Below are positions 23,901-45,739 of a stretch of DNA of 64,000 nucleotides, in pieces. A program made the position numbers and the translations under genes. The stretch spans positions 17,034,330 through 17,098,329 of the forward strand of contig OZ038439.1 in assembly GCA_964036275.1 (NCBI GenBank). Direction: 5' to 3'. The DNA comes from Litoditis marina (taxonomy: Eukaryota; Nematoda; Chromadorea; Rhabditida; Rhabditidae). Below the pieces are notes generated by a model. The model worked only from the letters and a program-made list of their open reading frames with translations. It was not told the origin of the DNA and made no database searches. Each line of letters begins with the position of its first letter. Position 1 is the stretch's first letter.

Positions 23901-26900
23901 AGTTGTTTCATGCCGAATCAAGTTTTGGACTTCATTTCGGGTAGTTTTCGCAAAATGAGATGTGGGCAAAACACACATATCTAGAGTAGAAAACTGAATG
24001 AGGAGACCAAAATGATTGAAACTTTCACCAAACAGTTGTGTCAAGGTTCGGAACAACATTTCAAGGGTTTCATAGTTGTTTCTTGCCGAATCAAGTGTTG
24101 GACTTCATTTCGGGTAGTTTTCGCAAAATGAGATGTGGTCAAAACACACATATCTAGAGTAGAAAACTGAATGAGGAGACCAAAATGATTGAAACTTTCA
24201 CCAAACAGTTGTGTCAAGGTTCGGAACAACATTTCAAAGGTTTCATAGTTGTTTCTTGCCGAATCAAGTTTTGGACTTCATTTCGGGTAGTTTTCGCAAA
24301 ATGAGATGTGGTCAAAACACACATATCTAGAGTAGAAAACTGAATGAAGAGACCAAAATGATTGAAACTTTCACCAAACAGTTGTGTCAAGGTTCGGAAC
24401 AACATTTCAAAGGTTTCATAGTTGTTTCTTGCCGAATCAAGTTTTGGACTTCATTTCGGGCCGTTTTGTTTAGTACATAATTTAGGTAAAACATACTGGT
24501 TTATTCCAAAGGAGGGACTCAATCAATATGAACGAATCGACACTGGTCAGATTCTGAAGTATGCGAGAATATCGCTACATGAATGCTGTGGTACGTTTCA
24601 CTACATCTGAAATCTCATAATTATTACAGAATTAGTTGTCGGGGGCGTCGTCTGAAAGTAAAACATAAGTCCGCGAACAATTGTGTTGATCAAAGGAACT
24701 TCTAGATCATTTCTCAGATAGAAGAGGAACAGAGGGAATGTATTAACTAGGTTACCTTAATATGGTAAATATGAGTGATCGGTTATGAACCATCACTTAC
24801 AATAACTATGTACAGTCCACGAGCTATTCAATATGTGTTGGATACATTTAGCCTGAACTTCCCCGTTCAGTGTAAATAACAAACATTTCCTTTATAACAT
24901 GAACATTGTACGTGCATAGTTTCAGGAGTAGCAGTATATGTGTGTAGCTGCGACTTGCCACGACATGATGAGCTCCTACACATGAACCGCTGTGTTGGCG
25001 AATCTGACAATGAACTGTGCTTGCGTCTGAAAAAGAGAGAGTGTCTTCACTGCACGGCTTTTCGAACTATTAATGTAAGTATGGATGAAATGATGTTTTC
25101 TTGCTCAACCGAGAATGGTCTCATCAATTAGGGAGAGAGAGTCGCGATTATGATACAGTACAGTGTTTTGGAGTTGAAGTAGACCGATAGTCTGTTTGAC
25201 AGTAATTTGACTCATTTTTCCACCCTTGCAATAGTTTTGTTGGTAAAACAAAGTACACATCTTTGCTAGATTGCAGGGCGAGGAACAACGAACAGTACAA
25301 GAACTCGGTCCCGAGTTGTTAACTCAGAATGTTTCTCAGTTTCCATATCTCACCATAGTGCATCACTCTGATGGTCCCGGAATCGTTCGAGTTATGCGAG
25401 CCACTGTTCGATGCCTTGTTTGCGGAACCGAGAAGTGCCAACATGCTAGGCAAGTCAAATAATGCGTTCGGTTATTGGTAAACACTATTTCGTTCGGTAT
25501 ATTCGCAAACACTAGTCGCAAAGTTTATCAGAACCTATATTTGTACTAATGTATTTTCAGCAAAAAATGGGTGTACAAATAAATTTATTCAGCAATGTAC
25601 GATGCAACAGAATGGAGGACATTGAGACGGACACTGATTCACAGAATCTGTCGGATGAAGAGGGGGCAGAAGAAGAAAAAACACAAAAAACTGAAATTGC
25701 CACTGAAAGCTGTGATGTTCCGTAACCATGAGATCAGATGCACACCCGCAGCTGACAGCTGTGAGCATGGAAATGCATTCAACGAGCATATATCAGATAA
25801 GTTATAGATAATGGGTGAGAAAATTCTTGAAACAAGACATTTCAACATACGAGAGTAAATCAAATGTTGTGCGACTTTGTTTTTTTTAAAATTGGGATTC
25901 AGAATTTAGAATAGTCGAAAGGGCAGTTACTATTTTACTAGTGAAAACCTAACAATACAGTTTTGTATGTGGTCTTGGTGAAATCACCTAATTTTAATTG
26001 ATTTCTGCTGGATAACAAAGTCACATTTTACAGGTAACAGTAATCGGTGATCATGGAATCGAGAGCACTTTACCACTTATTGAGTTCGTCGCCAAATGCG
26101 GTTGTGGTATCGAAGCGAAGGATGAAGTTGAAGGTTGAAGGACTCTGGTGGTTCGCGATTCAGTGCTTCCTGAAAAATCTTTTTCATCATGGTGGTAGCC
26201 TCCATCCTTCTCTACTAGCTCTAGCTCGAAGAAAGATGAACATTTTTACTCTTCATACGGTTCATAAGTACTTGATAACAACTTTTCAGTTTGGGCTAAA
26301 TACGGTTACTTTTTTCGTTTTGAACTTCATCCATAATTGGGGTTACTTTTCATGCACTATGACAGACAAGCTTATGGAAGAGTGAAGCTTGAACTTTGCA
26401 GGTACACCAAGAACGTCGCAGTACATTTATCGCTTCTGCTCGAATACCAATCTCTCATATCACAAGGTCAACTCTCACTGTACGCTTTCCATGAGTCGTT
26501 GAAATTGCGAATGATCAATGGGGGAAACACCGAAGCAAAGCTGGTTACTTTGAGTAGATTTCAGGTGAGCAAAAACATAGCTCATTAAAAATGAAAACGC
26601 ACTTGAAACATGAATCACGTTCACAGCTTTACTATATTTTTTTCAAGTCACAAAATTTTGAAATTTGAAAAATCTGCGTAGGATACTACCTAAGTATGCA
26701 AATGAAGTGAACTCACATTTTGATGGTCAGTCGTACAGAACATCCGACAACTGAACAACCTTCTGAGAGCACGAGAGTGAGATCTCTTCTCTGCGAACCT
26801 TCATCTAAACAAAATGCGTGATTTCCATACGCATCTGTGACTATTGGAAGCTCATGTATGTCATAAAACTACATTTGCTCTACACGTGCTACTTTTTTAC

Positions 26901-29900
26901 TTTTTGCAGAGACTTTGGAAGGTATTCCGAGAATGTCTCGAATATGACATGAGAGTGTGTCCTGAATGCGGACCATATCCACACGTATTGATAATGGATG
27001 GAACGTTCGTTGGGTCGAAAAAGATACCGAAATTCGAAAATAAATCGGGACCGGTACGTTGGCTGTTAAGTATTAACCAAATTTGTAGTTTTGAGAATTT
27101 AGTATATTAGAACTACTGTACTGGTCAACTATGTTAGTGCGTCCAAACTATATCTTGGTTGCTGTGATCACTACAAGACGACAAACGAGATACCCCGATT
27201 GGTGTTCGTTAAGTTGGCGATTTGGATCTCGAACTTTAATAACCTAGCCTACCAGTCACTAGTGAATAAAAAATGAGAGGCACACAGATTATTTATAGGA
27301 AAAACGACAAATACCTTTGAACCTGCTCCGTGTGGTGGTCAGGCGAGACGCGCGAGTTCATCTCAAACAAATCGCTGATGGTCGTCAAGTCTGCAAGGTG
27401 CATATTTCACAATAAAAACAGGAGTGAAACCTAACAAAACACCCGGTAGAAGCTAGAAATAAATTGGGTCTGATCTGAAACCATTAGTTGACGTGACAAG
27501 CAGTTAACGGGAAGAAAACGGCAATAATTTCACAGCTTCTTTTCCTGCACCACTGTACTTACGTCTTCAGAATCGACTTATTATTGCCTGAGAAAAGAAC
27601 TGTGTAATATGAGACATTCACATTGTTTTAAATTGCATTATTATCACGTTTTCCAGCCGTGGCCAAGCGAGCTCGAAATACCGGCGGCGCTGAAGAACTT
27701 TCTCGAGTTCGCGTCCGATGACAAATCGAACCTTTCCCAAAGTTGGCGCCCTCTAGTTCTCGAATTATCGGCGGGAACCGCATCTTCGTGTGTATTACAA
27801 TTTCACCAACTAACAACTGGTGAAGGCTATCGTGCTCTCATCGCAGGTGTGAACATATGGACGGACACCAACTACCTCCAACACACTGCATCTATGCTAG
27901 ACGAGACACCGGTCCTATACAAATGCATATTCTCCAACAAGCCTGCCATAGGACCTTTCGACATTCGTGTCCGGAAACTACTCAGTCTGATCTACAACAC
28001 CTCGCAGAAAATATACGACGAAGACTTTCTGTATGAACACGTCGGTCCTCAAATGTCACTGCCACCTGGAGCGCCTTCGGATAACGAAGCGTTCTTTTTC
28101 TGGAACCGAATACACAACGTACCACGATATGAGGCTGATGGCGACTCCCTGGCGCAGAACCTTGCATGTGCAGAGAAGAGACTCAGTACGTCCAGATCCG
28201 ACATCTGAACTCAAAACATTATAATTATTAGATGACACACACTAACAATAGAGATTAATGTAACCGGGAAATTGAATGGTAGGACCCTGTTGTGCGGAAA
28301 AGCCAATTACACATGTAACCGGGTTGCATGCAACCAAAATGTAACCAGGACGCATGTGTACAAAACCATTGGTTGCTTTCAAATGCAACCTGGTTGCATC
28401 TCAAATGCAACCAAAATCACTTAACATAACCAAATAGACAAATTTGGTTGCATTTGAGAAACAGCCCCGGGAAAGCAAGCAATAGTTTTGTACACATGCA
28501 ACCGGGTTGTATTTTGATTGCATGTAACCCGGTTGCATGTGTTAACCGCCGTGCGGAAAACCTTTTTGAAATAGAATAAACGCAAATCTAGTACTATTGA
28601 TAACATCCTTAATATTATCTTCAATGCCTTGATAGTGGTGAACATTGTAAAATACGGGGGAACATTGACTTTTTACCCCCCCACCCTTCTGAGTTTGTAT
28701 TAGTTTCGAGGAATTGTAGTAGGACCCCCCCCCGCGGGGGTGCAACTACAATTACTCTCCTGCAATGCAAAATATGAGGGTGGGGGGTGAAAAGTAAACA
28801 TTTCCGGGTATTGAAGTTCAGCCCCCCCCCACTCGGTGAAGTCTGACCCCCATCATTGAAGAAATAGTAAATGTCGAAGTTGAAATTCGACACCTCCCCC
28901 CCTCTCATAAATTTTTCAAGGTTTACCTTGCGGGGTTGAAGTGCAAAGTGCTAGGGGGGATCAAACTTCAGTTGGGGGTAATACTTCAATTTTCCCAAAT
29001 ACGGAATACACACTAGAAAGCTGAAACGTTTACTTACTTACATGTTATTGCATTTCTCTCTGAAGTCATCTGTAGAAAGTTGGTGAAGCGAAAAGTCGAA
29101 AAGTGGAGCTGGAAATCACTCAAAAATCCGTAGCTGCCAATGCCTGAAAAAAAAACGTCAGATCGGTGATTCAACTCTTACATCTTTCAGATTCTAATCT
29201 TAACCCTATTTTAGCGAAGCACAAACAATTTGGACACGGAATCATGCTGGTTACGTGTTCGCATCGACTAATTTACGGATTCATGGCACTTCCCTCGGCA
29301 GAATCGCCCCGTCACGTCTTCGAGATACTGCTCAAGGTGATTGAAGTGGAAAACCTTTTTAATACTGGCCTTCTCTAACAAAGAATGTTACTTTTTAAAA
29401 GGTGCCTCTCTTCATCAACGAAAACGTGATACTAAACTAAATATTGTTCATCGGGCATCCCGAGATTATTAGTGTTTATTCTGATTGGTAGCAGTAGAAA
29501 AGAGAATGCAGAAAAGGCTATGGTAAAATTTTTAAAAATGTGTATCCCGAGATATTATTAGTGTTTATACTGATAGGTAGCAGTAGCAAAGAGAATGCAG
29601 AAAAGGCTATGGTAATAGTTTATAAAAATGTGCTCAATTCCAGTACATCCCTGCTGAACATTTCCCTGGTGTGTGCGTTTATGACAATGCCTGTCATGCG
29701 TACGCTTACGCCATTTCACGAGAGCCACGACTATTCCGAAATGTTCTGATGTTGATTGATCGGTAAGCATTGGTTGGTTGATAACGAAAGAATGAATGTG
29801 TACGTGAACATATAAAACTCCTTCTACCACGGCCTAACTATAACCTGGCTTGGCTAAAGTGCCATAAAAATACTACTCATCCTAATTACTACTTTGTCAA

Positions 29901-30283
29901 AACTTGATAGGTTGACCAAATGAAATAACATTTAGCAAACATAAAAACATCGAAATTCGGGTCTCATTTTGAGAAACGGTATCACAGTTACGAATGAGCG
30001 TGGCCTATCAATAACAATTCTCAGAACTAACCTTTCTTGTTTTGCTAGATTGCACGGAACGAACCACGTGGACTGCCCGATCTCAATGCGCTTGTCCCAG
30101 TACACTACTCATCCTGTATTGAGGAAGATTAATTCTCAGGCTTGTGAACAGAACAACGCGAGAATGACAGGATTCAAAAGCAACGTCCCGTACATGAATT
30201 TGAAGTCATTCATGGAAACGCTCAAATTGTACAGTTACGATCACAATGAGAAGATGTTGAAGCGAAACATTGGATCAGGCTAA
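17959..30283 (+). CDS. KDZ-like transposase-related protein, multi-exon, 5' end not found
   Basis: Exons placed by phase and homology: 17959-18194, 18646-18868, 19376-19492, 19698-19772, 19837-19916, 20296-20392, 20684-20796, 21007-21061, 21305-21495, 21629-21804, 22176-22267, 24486-24590, 24926-25074, 25277-25449, 25593-25721 (end uncertain), 26034-26133, 26290-26564, 26910-27053, 27657-28185, 29191-29336, 29644-29762 and 30049-30283. The N-terminal half has several Cys/His clusters (VRCQCGNLTHVACV, CLVCGTEKCQH). The C-terminal part matches the KDZ transposase core: CPECGPYPHVLIMDGT, FGHGIMLVTC, VCVYDNACHAYAYA and INSQACEQNNA, supplying candidate D, D and E residues. Exon 26290-26564 contains an in-frame TAA. 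The many spliceable introns suggest a host gene or an old, intron-rich transposon. The start and any upstream exons are unknown. Confidence 0.65.
22277..24461. repeat. 173-bp tandem satellite, about 12.6 copies
   Basis: Twelve complete and one partial unit with an exact 173-bp period lie entirely inside the KDZ-gene intron between exons ending 22267 and starting 24486. Units are nearly identical and differ at a few linked sites (CTTGCC/CATGCC, AAGTGTTGG/AAGTTTTGG, GTGGTC/GTGGGC; the last units have AACATTTCAA for AATGTTTCAA). The reverse strand has a 62-63 codon frame in every unit, but the period is not a multiple of three and the frame simply repeats, so it is not evidence of a gene. Confidence 0.95.
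25450..25592 (+). other. GC-AG intron in the KDZ-like gene
   Basis: The exon ending CATGCTAG at 25449 is followed by GCAAGT, a GC donor in otherwise optimal context. The acceptor TTATTCAG ends at 25592. Joining gives a continuous frame after the CLVCGTEKCQH zinc-binding-like motif. Confidence 0.6.
28302..28550. mobile_element. Fold-back (MULE-like) element, 249 bp, 10-bp target duplication
   Basis: It lies in the KDZ-gene intron 28186-29190. The direct repeat GTGCGGAAAA occurs at 28292-28301 and 28551-28560. Between them are two inverted arms of about 85 bases rich in ACATGYAACCGGGTTRCATG. The ends are imperfect inverted repeats (GCCAATTACACATG versus GGCGGTTAACACATG). The 9-10 bp duplication and long TIRs again fit a Mutator-like fold-back element, unrelated in sequence to the one at 17362. 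Confidence 0.8.
28640..28990. repeat. C/G-run fold-back sequence in intron
   Basis: Runs of 7-9 C or G alternate with AT-rich sequence, with inverted segments such as AATTGTAGT/ACTACAATT around a CCCCCCCCCGCGGGGG centre (about 28716-28757). It is probably a low-complexity mobile-element remnant. Similar C/G-run sequence occurs in an acyltransferase intron at about 40735-40935. Confidence 0.5.
29457..29632. repeat. Tandem duplication of about 88 bp
   Basis: Two adjacent near-identical copies (29457-29543 and 29544-29632), each starting ATCCCGAGAT and ending AAAAATGTG, lie in the KDZ-gene intron just before the exon at 29644. Confidence 0.85.
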
Positions 30284-32175
30284 TTATTTCACTATTTGCT
30301 AAATATTGCTACTTCATACTAAACTGCAATTTGCTAGTTTTTGTTTAACCCGTCAAGTCTCTAAGCTCATTTAACGTATAGTGTGTGGTTTGGTTCTTCC
30401 TGCCTATCTGTCTTATTTGTTCTCCACAGTACTTACTATTATATTCCAATATACGTTGCTCGTGTTACTAGTGTGAATCTGAAAACCAACATAGCTAGTA
30501 TGGTGTTATGTGTGATAACAACATTTCGTTTCGATACATCATGTACTCGTCTATGGAACTGAGAGTTTGTCATTTCAGTATCACACTTCCGATTTATCGA
30601 CATGTATGAAGTATGAATAAATCTATGGAGAAAGACGTAAAGCATGAAAAGCAAAATAGAAGAAAACTCACGCTCGCAATGATGTCTAATTGTCCGACAC
30701 AACAGCTATTTCATACATGCGACATAACCACGGATGATGTCACGTCATGAGAACACCTACCTGGAATTTATATAATATAGAAATCTGGAAATAGTTCATC
30801 ACAAACTGGGTCACATTTTTCAATTACGAGTTAAGAGAACGGGGTACTGAGCTAAACTGATGACCAACAAAATATAGCCACCAGGTGCAGGGGTGGAAAA
30901 CATGGAATGATAAATAAATTCAGCAGAAAGTAGTTTTATTGTTGGAACGCTTCCTTCGAGAACGCTAAACCAGAGAAATTTGACAATAAATGCACCGCAG
31001 GTAACCTACGAGCCTACTATTAGCGTATAATTTCAAAAATCACCACACATCGAACGCAGAAAATAACTAAAACATCGTTTAAAATGATAAAAACAAAAGA
31101 CTAATTCAAAACCTAACAAAAAAGCCAACGGAAAACAGAACGATGACGTCATAAATAGGAACCTATTAATTCACATATCCTACGACTGCGACTCAGACAG
31201 GGCCCAGCCAATTGGCCAGCCAATTTTTTCAATTGCAGCCAATTAGCCGCTAAAAACCGGTGCATACCGTAATCCGAAGACGCTTTTTTGAGCGTTTTTC
31301 TGCATTTTTATGGTGGAATGGAGCCTACCGACTTATATTCAGTGTTCTGACAGTTGGAAAAAAATTCAGAAATTGGACGAAAGCCGAAAATTTCTCAATG
31401 ATTGCTTCCAATCGTGTTTTTGGGATTTGCACGGAAAACCATCTCTCTTGCTTCTTTAACAGAACGAATTAACATGTGTTTCGTCTGAATTGGATGTATT
31501 TCATTGTTATAAGCGATGTAAATCCTTGAAACACGAATCTGTGGTCATAACGTCGAATTACGAATTCCGGTTTGCCTCTTCGTTGCTAACTCTGAACAAC
31601 TAGCGCCAATCTCTCTCAGTGGGTGAGATAGAGTTTCAGGAACATGCATTCACTGTTCTTTACGGTAATTCAGAACAGTTCAAAGTAAAAGAACGTCAAA
31701 AATCCTATGTTCAGTGCTTGAAAGCGTGCTTTCTTGAATTATAGCGAATACCTCTTTTTGCTCCTTTAAGCGAACAAATAGGGGTTTTCCATGTTCAAAT
31801 TGAATGTCTACAATCAAAGTAGCCAATTTTATTGTGGATAAAGATGATTTATAGATCAAAACGCTCGAATTTGAATTTTTGGGTTACGGTAGTTTCTAAA
31901 ATTCGCGGCCAACTCCGGCTAATTAGCGCCAACTTTTCTGAGGACCATACTTGGGCTACCGTAACCCACGGAGGGTGTAATTGTACGGTAGTACCTATAA
32001 TACGTGAGACACTTGGCGCATTCTTGCGTATTTCGCGGTGAGGCAGTTTTTTTCTTTTTTTTATATTGCCACGTTTATTTTTATGTTTTATGTTGTATTT
32101 CGATTATTAACTTACAATTATGCAGTTTTTCCAGTTCGATGACAGTGAGGATCTGACTACAACATCTACATAATA
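30284..32175. other. Intergenic between the KDZ-like and acyltransferase genes
   Basis: No gene is supported. A 12-base perfect inverted repeat GGGTTACGGTAG/CTACCGTAACCC lies at 31881-31892 and 31956-31967. A TTTTTCCAG at about 32126-32134, 42 bases before the next start codon, could be a trans-splice acceptor for the downstream gene. Confidence 0.45.
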
Positions 32176-41925
<9,750 letters not shown>

Positions 41926-42381
41926 ATTCCATATTTCGGTCATCGTGTAATGTTATGTACGTTTAATAATTTGTCGCCCTCAGTCAGTTTGTTGGTAGTA
42001 CCAGATGATTGCGGATGTTTTGATCATGCTCGTCTCAAATTTTTATGGGAATATTTAGATTATTGCAGAAGAGCTTTTTCCAAAGAGTGAGTCTAGGTAC
42101 ACAGTGTAGCAACCATGCCAGTTTTTCAGGCTTATATCGATCATATGAGACTTTATGGTGTTCACTTAACTTGGTATATTTCTATTTTGTCTAGAACTTG
42201 TTAGCATGGGTTTAGAGTTTGATAGAGTCAATTATATAGTTCTTATTGTGTGATAACCTTGTTTCCGGAGTTGTCGTTGTTATTTTTGGCTTGTTTACGT
42301 TGTTGAGATTATCATTTGCTCATAATAATGCTGTATAAAGTTGCTTTTTACATAGTTTTACAAATATCAGAAATAATCATG

Positions 42382-45300
42382 TCATAATAATGGTACTCGT
42401 AGAATTTTCTCCATTTCCTCTACGGCATCCATGGTGTTCAGCACCTAGAAACATTGAAATAATAAAATGAAATGAAAAGTCATAAAGTTTAGTTTCCGAT
42501 TAGGTTGAGTGACTCAAAACCATTGAATAGTTACTCGACCTAAAAGTTGTGTTCGAGTGACACAGCGTAAATATCCGACCATATACGTGTGCTATCAGGA
42601 ATTGGCGAGGACTACGTGTATAGGATTCGCTCTTTTACAAGTTAGCCGATACGGTGTATGTTGTCATATCCCGCTGTATTTGTAGTCTAATCCCGTTGCA
42701 TTTTGTCGGCGTTGCCGAGATCATACTACAACGAAGATTAGGTCATTTCTCACATAGCCCACCTGTAGAACCCGAATACCCAGATCGGCTGCGGCGTGGC
42801 AATTGTCCTCCTCGTCGTCCAATAACAGAACTTCCTGCGGACTCAGACGAAGTTTTTGGAGAACTCGCTGAAAAAAATTTGAATTATAGAATATACTATA
42901 CTTTACTTTTCTTCATTACAGTAGTATAGCGTTTGTTCTTCCCAACTCGGAACGCGCTCTGTTAATTACAGATTCGCGTTTGATCGAAACTGTATTGCAA
43001 CAAATCTAGAGATAGTGTGCCCCGAAGAGACGTCAGACGACGGGAGGGAAAATCAATATATATATAACAGCCACGCTGTATAAACAGTAATTTACGTTTG
43101 TTTTTCCCAAAGCGAGCCCATACTGTGATTCTTACCGCATCCCGCTGTGTTTGTAGTTCGATCCCGTCGTTTTTCGGTGGAAATTTATGACAAACTAGAA
43201 AAAGTAGAAAAACATGAAAACGTGTAGAGATCAGACTAAACCGCTGATTTGATCACTCCCCATACAACATTTCTGGTGCGGGGAACTAACAAATGGGCAA
43301 CATGTTTAGAGGTTCCAGAGATTTATTACTGTAAGTTGAGTATGTACGAGCGAGATTTAGACTGTGTCTCTTGATCTATTCAGTAGAGCTGGAAAACTAT
43401 GAATTTACCCGGAATATTTGCGGATCCGGCTTTGCATAGCCCTCTATACAGGACTCAAAGACGTGGTCGAAAAAGTGGTTCAGTTTCCGCAACCTTCTGC
43501 CTGAAGTTGAAATTTGTTTACTCTACTTTCTAGTTGTGTTTCTTATCTAGAACGTCATTGTTTCATTCGTAGTGTTAGTAGCTGAGCGTGATAGTATATG
43601 ATTGCATTACATGCTGAGTAGTATATGACTGTTAGTTGCGCCAAGATGAGACATTTCCCATCACCCACTGTAAGAAGGAGGATCAGACTACAAACTACAA
43701 ATATGTATCATATTCTCTAAAGACAAGTCTTTCATTTCTGATGTCTTTGTTGCATACCTGTCCTGCTCAGATCCATATGAAAAGTGTTCATCAGCAGAAT
43801 AGTCGTATAGCCAAGTTTCCTCAACTTTGAAATGGCAATGAGAATACATTCTTCCTGGAAATGTCGGGTTACTGAGTTTATATCTCCAATTTACATAAAG
43901 TTCGCACAAAACAAACTTGGAAAAAGTTTAATTAGACACTTTTGTATTTTGTATACAGAACGGGAATTACTGTTGCTGTTTTAGTAATTAGTAGTGTTTG
44001 TTTCAATGTTTTACATTGACTGTTATCAATGTGGTAGTGTGAGTGTCTCATTCGAACTAAAACCTTTTTATGAAGTTTTTACTCTTCGAGTTCTGAACTC
44101 TGAAAAATATTAAATGCCTACATAAACTGCCTCCGCGTCATACTCTTGTGACGAATAGAATGAGATGAACGGAAACGAGGTACCATTCTGAAACAAAGAT
44201 TTAGGTCATTCACAGCCACTTCAAATACGTGCAAGAAAAATGCGTCACAATTCTAAAGAATGAAGTTCACGATTGTTGATGTTTCTGAGTGAGAATACGT
44301 AGTTCTATGACGGTAACCACGAAAGTTCAAAGTCATCAGGGAGGAAATGTCTATTTCCAGGCCTGGTGGAGGGATGGGCGCCGAACCAGTGTTATGGCAC
44401 CTAGTCCATAATATAATATATTGTTTTGTTTACGTTTGATGTGACGATATAGTTTCGATTCTGTTATGTTCTCCTTGTTGTGTTTTATTCTTGTTGTGTC
44501 TTTATATTTTTCAGTTTCCTTTTTTTTGTTACCTCTCACTTTTCCACGTAATAAAGTATACATATGTATGAATCCACGCACGGTGACGCGAGTAATCATT
44601 AAAACTGTTAGGTGTGAGTTGGGAATAGCAACACATACTTCATTTCACGAACCTTCTTGTTAAATGCTTCCGTAAAGTATGCGTCCAGGTCTCTTGCTGT
44701 AAACTTTCCGGTCAACAAATCGTCCCTGAATCCTTCCGGAAGAGTGTCCGTCATCTCCTCACTGTACAACGTCATCAGAAAACTGTCCGCCGGAACTCCT
44801 AGCTGCTGCTCGAAACCTAAAGAAATCAGATACTTGAGATAAATCCAATGGTCACACAAAGTTGACATTCTAATGAGGTATCGTACACTTTGTCATAACA
44901 CTTTTGTGAGTTCTGCTGTGTTTAACATGTGCAATTGACTAACAGTTTACTAGAAACGTCACGTGAAACATGATTGACGATTACAGCAGTAGTCATCAGT
45001 TCACGAGAGATGTGTATCACACGTATGTACGGTAAACTTCACTAGCAGTATGAATACTCAAAAACGACAAACACGATTCAGGCAAATATAGAGGTCATTT
45101 TATGCAGCCAAGCGCTCCATAAAATGTTCGGCTGAGTTTGTAGTTTGATGCCAAAGCAGTTTAGTTGTAGTTCACAATCTCTGCTGTGTATCTACATCAA
45201 ACCACAACGGGGGTGGACATTTTCTATGGATTTGTTGCAGTGATTGTCACCACCTTTCTGGCAATAACACTCACTTTTGTAAATGAACATGAAAAAACTG

Positions 45301-45468
45301 GCAGTGAGTGTCATATGTGCTCTAGTGGTTTGCAGACTTTTTCTCTCAGTAGTACTTACTTTTGTAAATGTGCATATTTCTCGAGTGTAGCCATATGACT
45401 TCGCCGTAGTCGAAAACAATGGCTCGGATTTCTTTTGAAGTCAGCAGTTTCGAGCAAAAAGTGCCCAT
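42382..45468 (-). CDS. HAD-superfamily-like protein lacking core catalytic residues
   Basis: Minus strand exons 45468-45360, 44816-44653, 44187-44122, 42867-42763 and 42444-42382 keep phase and give 168 residues. Residues 14-25 (IRAIVFDYGEVI) are a HAD motif I with the nucleophile Asp20, followed by Gly at the place of the second Asp. Residues 122-135 (SPQEVLLLDDEEDN) are motif IV. The closest style is the ACAD10 / epoxide-hydrolase N-terminal phosphatase group. The Ser/Thr motif II segment between residues 91 and 92 is missing, and the Lys-Pro of motif III, expected near residue 107, is not there. Either one exon in 44188-44652 escaped me or this is a degenerate, non-catalytic protein. It is convergent with the acyltransferase gene (457 bases apart). 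Confidence 0.7.
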
Positions 45469-45644
45469 CGCAGTGATTCGCGACTATTTCATTCAACTCT
45501 GAAATGTATCAAACTTACGTTAAAAGGGTACAAATGTCGATTCCGCTGATATTTCGACCTGAACTTCCGGGATAAACACAGCATCACATCAACTTAGGAA
45601 AAAAGTGCCCATCGCAGAATTACTCATGTTTTTTAAGCAGCACA

Positions 45645-45739
45645 ATTATGTGGACCAATCTCGTGTCAACGGTCCTTTAAACTGCAATTGAAAAATGTGC
45701 TGTTTAAAGGACTGAACCGTTGGCATTGGACCACATAAT
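45645..45739. repeat. Fold-back repeat, 38-base arms
   Basis: The arms are 45645-45682 and 45702-45739. GTTTAAAGGAC pairs with GTCCTTTAAAC at the loop side and ATTATGTGG with CCACATAAT at the base, separated by about 19 bases. Pairing is imperfect in the middle. Confidence 0.75.

Noticed and set aside
22311..24405. Twelve near-identical 62-63 residue minus-strand frames
   Set aside because: They are the same stretch of a 173-bp satellite read repeatedly. The unit length is not a multiple of three and no start context, splice sites or domain support a gene.
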